In this document: positions 7,128 to 12,233 of the stretch, piece by piece
Position numbering within the stretch: the first letter of the stretch is position 1
Layout of the letters: every line of letters begins with the position of its first letter
Assembly (NCBI GenBank): GCA_016200765.1
Contig: JACQEC010000243.1
Location: forward strand, 1-12,233
Reading direction: 5' to 3'
Length of the DNA stretch: 12,233 bases
From: Chloroflexota bacterium
Lineage (GTDB): Bacteria; Chloroflexota; Anaerolineae; JACRMK01
Translations under genes and position numbers: made by a program
The notes under the pieces: generated by a model
What the model was told of the DNA's origin: nothing
The model's input: only the letters and a program-made list of their open reading frames with translations
Database searches by the model: none

Positions 7128-8126
7128 TTATCCATGGCCCGTGTGTCCCTGATCGGGCTGTGGGGGCGCATACTGCCGCCCGCGCGGTGGTAGATACCAG
7201 ACGCGCGGCTTGGTGCCCAGTTCATCCAGATAGCGATAACCAGAGCCGTCCAAAATCAACTGGCTGAACTTGGCGGATTCGCCGCGCCCGTTGGTCACGA
7301 TGTCCTCCAGCTCATCGCCCGCGTAGATGGCGCCCATCGGGCAACTGGCGGCGCAAGCGGGCAGTTCGCCTTTGCGCAGCAAACTGGGGCAGAAGAGACA
7401 CTTCTCGGCCACGCCCCTCCGATGCGGGGTATTCAGTTCCACGTCATACGCCTGCGCGCGCTCCGCGGCGGTTTGCACCGGCTCGCCCCACGTAAAGAAA
7501 CGGGACGAGTAGGGGCAGGCCGCCATGCAATAGCGGCAACCGATACAGCGATCCTGATCAATCAGCACCACGCCATCCTCGCGCTTATACGTGGCGCTGA
7601 CCGGGCAGACCTTCGTGCACGGCGAGTTGTCGCACTGGAAGCAGGGCTTGGGGAACCAATACGTCGCGTTGGTGCGCGGGTCTTGCATCTTGAAGACGCG
7701 AATCCATTCCTGCCCTTCAGGGACTTTGTGCATCGTGTTGCACGCCTCGGTGCACATGCGACAGCCGTCACAGCGCGCCAGATCAATCACCATCACCCAG
7801 CGATGGCGGCCGGCGGGTTGCGGGGTTGGCGCGGCGTCCGGCGAAGACAGCGGCTGGCCGTCCTGCCCGACCAGTTTGCCAAACGAGTTCGCGTCGGCGG
7901 TAAAGGTGGGCAGAACCCTGCGCGCCTGGGCGGCGGCGGAGACTAGCGAATCCTTGACAACATTCAGCGCCTGCGAGCTAAACGCGCCGACCCCGCCGAC
8001 CAGCGCGGCCAGTCCCAAGAACTGGCGGCGCGAAAGCGGAGAGGGACGAATCCCGTTTTTCTCGGCGCGCTCGGCGGTGAGTTCCGTGGGTTGTGGGCGG
8101 TCAGCGCCCAGAGTCTGTTGGGTCAT
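7128..8126 (-). CDS. Tat-exported 4x[4Fe-4S] ferredoxin subunit (NrfC/PsrB/DmsB type)
   Basis: The protein has 332 residues; ATG 8126 follows a strong GGAGGAGA site. The N-terminal Tat signal SRRQFLGLA (Arg33-Arg34) is followed by a hydrophobic stretch, so the protein is exported folded with its clusters. Sixteen Cys in four groups match the NrfC/PsrB/DmsB pattern: 119/122/125/129, 162/165/170/174, 194/197/200/204, and 243/246/258/262. This predicts four [4Fe-4S] clusters forming an electron wire beside the NrfD subunit. In Psr, Dms and Nrf systems this protein links the membrane quinone protein to a catalytic partner, often molybdopterin-based; none is encoded within this window. Its start lies inside the 3' end of the lone receiver gene (26-nt overlap), implying translational coupling. 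The C-terminus (QPDQGHTGHG) is low-complexity. The subunit type is secure; the physiological reaction is not. Confidence 0.93.
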   Translation of the reverse strand: MTQQTLGADRPQPTELTAERAEKNGIRPSPLSRRQFLGLAALVGGVGAFSSQALNVVKDSLVSAAAQARRVLPTFTADANSFGKLVGQDGQPLSSPDAAPTPQPAGRHRWVMVIDLARCDGCRMCTEACNTMHKVPEGQEWIRVFKMQDPRTNATYWFPKPCFQCDNSPCTKVCPVSATYKREDGVVLIDQDRCIGCRYCMAACPYSSRFFTWGEPVQTAAERAQAYDVELNTPHRRGVAEKCLFCPSLLRKGELPACAASCPMGAIYAGDELEDIVTNGRGESAKFSQLILDGSGYRYLDELGTKPRVWYLPPRGRQYAPPQPDQGHTGHG

Positions 8127-8577
8127 TCTCTCCTCCCGCGCTTTCGCGCGCTTTCGCGGCGTGAAGTTTCGAGTGTGAAGTTTCGAGATGGTTAGGCACT
8201 AGGGCGCACAGCCGCTTCAAAGACGGGATCAAGTGGCTTGGCAAATCGGATTTCATCAGAATTTCCGACGCGCCGCTCGCCAGCGCGGCCTGCCGGTAGA
8301 TGGGCGCCTGAATCATCAGCAATACGTGACTGCCGGGCAGAAGGCTCTTGATGGCATGGGTCATTTCCAGACCGTTGGAATCGGGTAACGATAGGTCCAT
8401 CAGAATCAGATCGGGCTTTAGGTTCAGCGCCTCTTGCACCGATTGCGCGCCGCTTTCAAACTCTGCCGCCAACTCAAACATGGGCTCATCGCGAAGCAGG
8501 GCGCGGATCTGGTTTCGCACATAGGCGCGGCCTTCGACCAACATCAAGCGAACCGGTTTGCCTGGCGGTTTATCCAA
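8101..8577 (-). CDS. Stand-alone NarL-type receiver protein, degenerate and with repeat-derived C-terminus
   Basis: I place the start at TTG 8577 (158 residues), with GAGG 8 nt upstream. The frame stays open to 8799, but that extension crosses two terminators and has no family similarity. Residues 9-125 form one receiver domain: LMLVEG at 11-16, phospho-acceptor Asp61 in LILMDLSLPD, and Lys109 in ILMKSD. The usual acidic pair is E15-G16 rather than DD, and the switch Thr is replaced (I89), so phosphorylation or its output may be altered. The sequence style (ALASGASEILMKSD) is NarL/FixJ-like, but there is no HTH output domain. From about residue 131 the tail (LETSHSKLHAAKAR...) is translated repeat copy 5, running on into the FeS gene start. 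It may be a truncated regulator or a single-domain phospho-relay protein. It is the first gene of the redox cluster. Confidence 0.75.
   Translation of the reverse strand: MDKPPGKPVRLMLVEGRAYVRNQIRALLRDEPMFELAAEFESGAQSVQEALNLKPDLILMDLSLPDSNGLEMTHAIKSLLPGSHVLLMIQAPIYRQAALASGASEILMKSDLPSHLIPSLKRLCALVPNHLETSHSKLHAAKARESAGGENDPTDSGR
8148..8186 (+). repeat. Dispersed 25-bp repeat, copy 5, with tandem 14-bp tail (inside receiver gene 3' end)
   Basis: The core unit 8148-8172 is followed by GTGTGAAGTTTCGA (8173-8186), a second tail unit. The 5' part CGCGCTTTCG is also partly duplicated just before it (from 8137). Read on the minus strand it encodes residues about 131-144 of the lone receiver, and it ends about 20 nt upstream of the FeS gene start. 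Confidence 0.9.
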
Positions 8578-8667
8578 CAGGGTAACCTCGCGTCTCCAAC
8601 GGGCTTTGCCTTTATCTGAATGATGCCATGACAACCTTACCGTTGGCCTTACAGACCGGAAGCAAAA

Positions 8668-8688
8668 TGTCCCGAAATAAACGGGACA
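8668..8688 (-). terminator. Second Rho-independent terminator (or leader hairpin of the receiver gene)
   Basis: The minus strand has a perfect 7-bp stem TGTCCCG/CGGGACA with a 7-nt loop TTTATTT, followed by TTTTGCTT (8667-8660). It lies about 25 nt beyond the first terminator and about 90 nt upstream of the receiver start. Confidence 0.6.
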
Positions 8689-8709
8689 CTTGACCCTTGA
8701 AAAGCAAAA

Positions 8710-8744
8710 GCCCCGGTCCTCACCCAAACAGCGAGGACGGGGGC
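8710..8744 (-). terminator. Rho-independent terminator of the kinase/regulator operon
   Basis: On the minus strand CCCC-C-GTCCTC pairs with GAGGAC-C-GGGG (one C/C mismatch, closed by a G-C pair, 11-nt loop), followed by TTTTGCTTTTC. It lies about 185 nt after the stop of the OmpR-type regulator, so it separates the two-component pair from the redox cluster. Confidence 0.75.
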
Positions 8745-8798
8745 GTGATAGAGTTCGCTCCCGCCGGAGACTTCTGAAGGCGATGCGCCGCGTCACCA

Positions 8799-8853
8799 AC
8801 CGGCTGAAGCCTGCTCTCCTGCGGCATCGTCTGGAGAGCAGGCTTCAGCCGGT
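8799..8853. repeat. Perfect 21-bp inverted repeat in the 3' UTR of the regulator
   Basis: The left arm 8799-8819 (ACCGGCTGAAGCC...) and right arm 8833-8853 (...GGCTTCAGCCGGT) are exact reverse complements around a 13-nt loop (8820-8832). No T-run follows. It looks like a dispersed palindromic element. The rest of the 8578-8929 gap holds the two terminators, a small CCCTC/GAGGG hairpin (8884-8902) and the leader of the receiver gene. Confidence 0.85.
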
Positions 8854-8929
8854 CAAGAATATGGCGCGTGGCGACAACGCGCGCCCTCACCGCGAGCGAG
8901 GGTCAGCGCCGCTTTCCAAGCAATGCCGT

Positions 8930-9631
8930 CTACGGGTTGCCCACCGCCAATGAGTAACCGATGCCCCGCTCGTTCAGCAGGTAGCGCGGCTCCTTCGGGT
9001 TGGGCTCCAGCTTATGCCGCAGGCGGTTGATCAGCACCCACAGGCGCTCGGCGTCGCCCTCGCCGTCCGGCCATACCTCGTCCATCAGCCGCTCTGTTGG
9101 GACGATCTGGTTGGCGTTGCGGGCCAGGCAGGCCAGCGCGCGGCTTTCGGTTGGCGTCAGCCGTTCCGCGCGCCCGCCCGCTGTAATCTGGCGGCGCGCG
9201 AAGTCAATGGCGGTATCGCCGTCGAGGCGAACGACATCGCTGTCGGGCATGGCCGGGCGTGCGCGCTTGAGCACGCGGCCGAGGCGCGCCAGCAGTTGGC
9301 GGTAACTGAACGGCTTGACGATGTAGTCCTCGGCGTACTCCTCAAGACCCGTGACGATGCTTTCCTCCGTGCCGACGGCGGTGAGCATCACGATGGGCAG
9401 ATCAAGGTACTGTTTGAGGCGCTTGCAGACCTCGAAGCCGTGCATGTCGGGCAGCATCAAATCCACAATCGCCAGATCGGGCAGGGATTGTTGAACAACC
9501 AGCAGCGCCTCGCCGCCGCTGGCCGCGGTCAACACGTCGTAGCCGTCCGCCTGCAGGTTCAGCGAGAGCGTGCGCAAGATGATCGGGTCGTCGTCTACGA
9601 CGAGGATCAGGGGGAAATGGTTTGAGGCCAT
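8930..9631 (-). CDS. OmpR/PhoB-family DNA-binding response regulator
   Basis: The protein has 233 residues and starts at ATG 9631; the upstream open frame (to 9751) overlaps the kinase and is rejected. The Shine-Dalgarno is weak (AAGAACG). The receiver domain (about 7-122) has acidic residues VVDDD (11-15), phospho-acceptor Asp57 (AIVDLMLPD), switch Thr84 (VMLTA) and Lys106 (YIVKPF). After a short linker a winged-helix domain (about 137-230) shows LTPTESRALACLA, RLMDEVWP, LWVLINRLRHKLEP and the wing YLLNERGIGYSL, typical of OmpR/PhoB. It should bind direct-repeat DNA sites when phosphorylated. It starts 22 nt after the histidine kinase stop, so the two form a cognate pair. The target genes are unknown; the neighbouring redox cluster is a reasonable candidate from position only. 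Confidence 0.94.
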   Translation of the reverse strand: MASNHFPLILVVDDDPIILRTLSLNLQADGYDVLTAASGGEALLVVQQSLPDLAIVDLMLPDMHGFEVCKRLKQYLDLPIVMLTAVGTEESIVTGLEEYAEDYIVKPFSYRQLLARLGRVLKRARPAMPDSDVVRLDGDTAIDFARRQITAGGRAERLTPTESRALACLARNANQIVPTERLMDEVWPDGEGDAERLWVLINRLRHKLEPNPKEPRYLLNERGIGYSLAVGNP

Positions 9632-9653
9632 CGTTCTTATGGCTCGCCGGGTA

Positions 9654-11765
9654 TCATGCGATGGGCAGGGCCACCGCAAACACGGTCCCGCGCCCGTCAG
9701 GCGCTTTCGCCGAGTTTTCGACCCAGATGCGGCCGCGCATGGCTTCCACATAGGTCTTGCAGATGAACAGCCCCAGCCCCGCGCCGCCCGTGTGCCGCGT
9801 CAGCGCGTTGTCCACGCGGTAGAATCGCTCAAACAGGCGCGGCCATTCGTCTTGCGGGATGCCGATGCCCTCGTCGCCCACCGTGATGACGACCTCCGTC
9901 GCGCCCCCGATCCAGTCGGGGGTTGGCGCGAGCGACGCCGAGACCCGCACGGTGGTGCCGGGCTCGGAGTATTTCACGGCGTTGGACAGCAGGTTAGAGA
10001 GCACATCGTCCAATCGCTCCGGGTCGCCGAGCGCCGGCGGCAGAGGGTTCGCCGTCTCCACCTGAAAGTGGTGCGAGGGAAACTGGGAGGCGAACTGCGC
10101 GGCCATCTCGCCAATCAGCGTGTCCAGCGCGACCGGCTCATGTTGCACCTCTAACTGCCCGGCTTCAATGCGCGCCAGCATCAACAGGTCGTTGACGATG
10201 CCCGTCAGGCGGTCGGCGGCGCTGTCAATGCCGCGCAGGAGTTCGCGCCGTGTGGCCTCGTCGAGACGCAGGTCGGAGCGCAGCAGCGTCTCGGCCAGGC
10301 TCTTGATGGAAGTCAGCGGCGTGCGCAGTTCGTGCGAGGCCCGCGCGGCAAATTCCGACTTGAGGCGATTGAGCTCGCGCAGGGTGCCGACCTCGCTGGC
10401 TTCCTGGTATAACCGCGCGTTTTCAATCGCCGCCACCGCTTGATCGGCCAGCGCCTGCAAGATGGGGACATCGCCTTCGCCGAAGGCTTCTTCGCGCGTA
10501 AAATTGTACAGGAGCAGCGCGCCGATGCGTGTTTCTTTGGAGACGAGTGGCACGCCCAGCGCGCTTTGCGGGGCGCGCAAGCCGCCGCTCGTGCCGGGTT
10601 GCCGTGCGCCGACGGCGCGCTGGAAACGCAAACGGTTGTCCACGCTGAAATTAGCCTGATACGAGCGCACGGCTTGCATGGTTTGCAGGAGCGCGGGCGC
10701 CTGCGCTTCAAACACTTTTCCGGCAATGGCCTCGCCGATGCGGAAGCGCAAGCCGGCGGCCTCCGAGGCGTTGAAGCCGGACGACGAGCGCACCGCCAGC
10801 ATCTGGGATTCCGGCTCGAACAGGAACAGGGCGATCCCTTCGGCCAGCGGCAGCACCTCGCGCGCCTGTTTCATCAGAATACTGAACAGGGCGTCGAGGT
10901 CGAGGGTGGAGGTGAGCGCATGGGCGGACTCGACCAGCGTCGCGAGTTCGCGGGTGCGCTGCTGCACGCGCGCTTCCAGTTCCCGATTCCAACGCGCAAT
11001 CTCCTCGCGCGACCCTTTCAACGCGACCCGCATCTGGTTGAACGTGCGCGCCAGCGCGCCGACTTCCGCCTCGCCGCTGATATCGAGCGGGTGATCGAGG
11101 TCGCCGCGGGCAATGTCTTGTGAGGCGTCTATGAGCGCGTTGATGGGGCGCACCACCCGCCGCGTCGTGACCCACGCCAACAGCAGGCCCGCGAGCGCCG
11201 CCGCCGCCCCAAACGAGACGAACTGCGCTTGCAAGTCGCGCGGCAGGCGCAGCGCCTCATCGGCTTCCTGCTCGATGATGACGCCCCACGCCGCCTGCGC
11301 CAGCGGCACGAACGCGATGACGTGGCCGCGCGTTTCGCCGTTGACCTGAAAGGTGTGGAGGCGCACGCCGGCTTGGTTCTGTTGCCAGAGGCCCATGACC
11401 AGCGGCAAGTGGAGGCTGAACGCGGGCGCGCCGCGCTTCGAGGTCGTGACCATCACGGCCCCGGCCTGATCGATCACCTCACTGGTGTAGCCCTGCCCGA
11501 TGTCGAGCAGGGACGCGAGCCAGCCGCCGTTTGGGGCGCGCTCGGCCGCCGGCAGGCGGGCTAACTGATCGTCAATATGGCGGGCCACCATGCGCGCGAC
11601 GTGCAGTCGTTCTTGGTAAACGAGGTCGGTAGATTGCTGGACAGCCCGCAGGGCGATGAACGCGCCCACCGCGGAGAACACGACCAGCCCGGTCGTCACG
11701 TAGAGCATGATGCGCCACTGCAGGCCAAGCCGCCGGAGCGCAGTGAGCAGGCGATGTGATAGCAT
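9654..11765 (-). CDS. Membrane sensor histidine kinase: Cache-like sensor, HAMP, GAF, HisKA, HATPase
   Basis: The protein has 703 residues. I choose ATG 11765 (MLSHRLL...) with GGAG 6-8 nt upstream. The frame stays open to 11900, but that extension is encoded by repeat copy 6 and ACGC-rich sequence. Domain order: TM1 (18-40); extracytoplasmic sensor (about 41-180) with features of a Cache-type domain (EVIDQAGAVMVT, WGVIIEQE); TM2 (about 183-200); HAMP (about 201-255, RRVVRPINALIDAS); coiled coil (256-285); GAF (about 287-450); HisKA with SHELRTPLTS, phospho-acceptor His478; HATPase_c with the N box (NLLSNAVKYS, Asn595), G1 (DEGIGIP, 631-637), F box (LFERFYR) and G2 (GGAGLGL, 660-666). All catalytic motifs are intact. 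It phosphorylates the regulator encoded 22 nt downstream. The ligand is unknown; the GAF domain adds a possible second cytoplasmic input. Confidence 0.94.
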   Translation of the reverse strand: MLSHRLLTALRRLGLQWRIMLYVTTGLVVFSAVGAFIALRAVQQSTDLVYQERLHVARMVARHIDDQLARLPAAERAPNGGWLASLLDIGQGYTSEVIDQAGAVMVTTSKRGAPAFSLHLPLVMGLWQQNQAGVRLHTFQVNGETRGHVIAFVPLAQAAWGVIIEQEADEALRLPRDLQAQFVSFGAAAALAGLLLAWVTTRRVVRPINALIDASQDIARGDLDHPLDISGEAEVGALARTFNQMRVALKGSREEIARWNRELEARVQQRTRELATLVESAHALTSTLDLDALFSILMKQAREVLPLAEGIALFLFEPESQMLAVRSSSGFNASEAAGLRFRIGEAIAGKVFEAQAPALLQTMQAVRSYQANFSVDNRLRFQRAVGARQPGTSGGLRAPQSALGVPLVSKETRIGALLLYNFTREEAFGEGDVPILQALADQAVAAIENARLYQEASEVGTLRELNRLKSEFAARASHELRTPLTSIKSLAETLLRSDLRLDEATRRELLRGIDSAADRLTGIVNDLLMLARIEAGQLEVQHEPVALDTLIGEMAAQFASQFPSHHFQVETANPLPPALGDPERLDDVLSNLLSNAVKYSEPGTTVRVSASLAPTPDWIGGATEVVITVGDEGIGIPQDEWPRLFERFYRVDNALTRHTGGAGLGLFICKTYVEAMRGRIWVENSAKAPDGRGTVFAVALPIA

Positions 11766-11848
11766 ACCGTCTCCAAAACGAGCGGCCCGGGCGGTCAGGA
11801 CGTTGCGCGTGAGCGCGTTCTGCGTTGGCTTCCGAACCGGGATAGGTA

Positions 11849-11873
11849 TCGGAACTTCACGCCGCGAAAGCGC
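11849..11873 (-). repeat. Dispersed 25-bp repeat, copy 6 (upstream of kinase)
   Basis: The minus strand carries the core CTTTCGCGGCGTGAAGTT followed by CCGA. Its 3' base on the + strand is shared with the start of the CAAGACCTGCCCCTAC repeat. In the frame upstream of the kinase it reads LALSRREVP. Confidence 0.9.
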
Positions 11874-11888
11874 AAGACCTGCCCCTAC
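11873..11888 (+). repeat. 16-bp repeat CAAGACCTGCCCCTAC, copy A
   Basis: Identical to 12090-12105, about 200 nt away, in the same orientation. It directly adjoins dispersed repeat copy 6. Confidence 0.85.
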
Positions 11889-12089
11889 GGAGGCCGTCAA
11901 AACGCATTAACGCGCAACGCGCCAACGCCCTCGCCGCCGGAGGATGCTCGTCAGACTAGACGCTCTTGCTGAAAGGAGAACCCTTGCAGGCTATTGTGAC
12001 ACTGTTGGGAGTCGTAGAGAAGGGGCGAAGGTCACTGCTTATGGGGGACAAATGGGCGAAGGAATGCGGATTACGCGCTAGCGCAGGTA

Positions 12090-12105
12090 CAAGACCTGCC
12101 CCTAC
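12090..12105 (+). repeat. 16-bp repeat CAAGACCTGCCCCTAC, copy B, supplying the HD-GYP stop codon
   Basis: Same 16 bases as 11873-11888. Together with GCAGGT (12083-12088) it forms a small hairpin GCAGGT/ACCTGC with loop ACAAG. The TAG stop of the minus-strand HD-GYP gene (12102-12104) lies inside this repeat. Confidence 0.85.
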
Positions 12106-12233
12106 AATTCGCCGCGCTCAAAGAGGGCCATGAACGCCTGAACCACGCGCGGGGCAAACTGCGTGCCGCTGTTGTTCCGAATCTCGGCGACCGACGCGGC
12201 GAGCGGCCACGCCTCCTTGTACGGGCGCGCGTG
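12102..12233 (-). CDS. HD-GYP-domain protein, C-terminal end only
   Basis: The frame is open from the right edge; 43 residues and a TAG stop are visible. RPYK.AW...A...I.NNSGTQFAPRVVQAFM matches the last helices of HD-GYP phosphodiesterases ('RPYR.A....A...I....GTQFDP.VV.AF'). These usually hydrolyse cyclic di-GMP to pGpG or GMP and are often fused to receiver, GAF or PAS domains. The usual Asp of QFDP is Ala here, a tolerated position outside the metal site. The HD and GYP catalytic motifs lie beyond the window, so activity cannot be judged. The stop codon lies within a 16-bp dispersed repeat, so the last residues may be repeat-influenced. It runs in the same direction as the kinase but is separated by 336 nt. 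Confidence 0.82.
   Translation of the reverse strand, partial: HARPYKEAWPLAASVAEIRNNSGTQFAPRVVQAFMALFERGEL

Larger units (their letters stand above)
11766..12101. other. 336-nt intergenic region between HD-GYP end and kinase start: repeats, no confident gene
   Basis: It holds the kinase ribosome-binding site, ACGC-rich degenerate sequence (about 11800-11830 and 11906-11930, roughly inverted to each other around CGTTGCGCGT), repeat copy 6, and both CAAGACCTGCCCCTAC copies (the second overlapping the HD-GYP stop). A weak + strand ORF of 49 codons starts at TTG 11984 with AAGGAG before it. I see no convincing promoter, although one for the minus-strand kinase gene is expected here. Confidence 0.6.

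Noticed and set aside
6330..7193. Long + strand open frame of 287 codons opposite NrfD and the FeS gene
   Set aside because: Its composition (Arg, His, Gln, Asp-rich) and lack of any domain mark it as a G+C-driven shadow of the real minus-strand genes; the same holds for 2941-3723 and 4691-5491.
7053..8186. CRISPR-like array
   Set aside because: The copies are unevenly spaced by hundreds to thousands of bases, occur in both orientations and lie inside genes; there are no regular spacers and no cas genes.
8578..8799. N-terminal extension of the lone receiver gene to 8799
   Set aside because: It crosses both terminators, has no recognisable domain, and begins at the inverted repeat; the receiver fold starts after TTG 8577 with its own GAGG site.
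9632..9751. Upstream extension of the OmpR-type regulator
   Set aside because: It overlaps the kinase HATPase coding region and is not receiver-like; ATG 9631 starts the normal receiver domain.
11766..11900. 45-residue N-terminal extension of the histidine kinase
   Set aside because: It is encoded by repeat copy 6 and ACGC-rich sequence; ATG 11765 has a GGAG site and leads directly into TM1.
11984..12133. 49-codon + strand ORF from TTG 11984 with AAGGAG upstream
   Set aside because: It runs through the 16-bp repeat and antisense into the HD-GYP gene, with no family similarity; the ribosome-site match alone is weak evidence.

Overview
The window is G+C-rich bacterial chromosome. Its mix of genes points to Chloroflexota (Anaerolineae-like): an ActC-type NrfD membrane protein with a four-cluster ferredoxin, lipoproteins with IPT/TIG-like beta domains, an MA-family peptidase, and intergenic spaces full of short palindromic repeats. 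That assignment is inference from gene style; there is no rRNA or other marker gene to confirm it.

Layout. Positions 1-2101 are on the + strand: the 3' end of a membrane-anchored MA-clan zinc peptidase, a small orphan HicB-like protein 3 nt behind it, a Rho-independent terminator, and a 12-TM MFS transporter. The MFS gene converges on the minus-strand genes at a composite palindrome (2033-2172). From 2194 to the right edge everything is on the minus strand. In transcription order there is the 3' end of an HD-GYP protein (12233-12102), a 336-nt repeat-filled gap, a two-component pair (histidine kinase 11765-9654 and OmpR-type regulator 9631-8930), and a 352-nt gap with a perfect 21-bp inverted repeat and two consecutive terminators. 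Then comes a redox cluster: a lone receiver-domain protein (8577-8101), a Tat-exported 4x[4Fe-4S] protein (8126-7128), an NrfD/ActC-type quinone-site membrane protein (7040-5361), a monoheme cytochrome c carrying an Ig-like domain (5359-4460), and two lipoproteins (4397-3858 and 3762-2194).

How the genes could work together. The FeS protein, NrfD and cytochrome c look like one membrane complex passing electrons between the quinone pool and a periplasmic carrier. It resembles a stripped-down alternative complex III / Psr / Qrc type enzyme, but no molybdopterin-fold subunit lies in the window. The lone receiver overlaps the ferredoxin start by 26 nt, so the cluster may be tied to phosphosignalling. 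The two lipoproteins downstream have no assigned role.

The most unusual feature is a dispersed 25-bp repeat (core CTTTCGCGGCGTGAAGTT, six copies). It lies between genes and also inside gene ends, where it is translated in more than one frame: the C-termini of the MFS protein and the lone receiver, the N-terminus of NrfD, and an in-frame extension upstream of the kinase.
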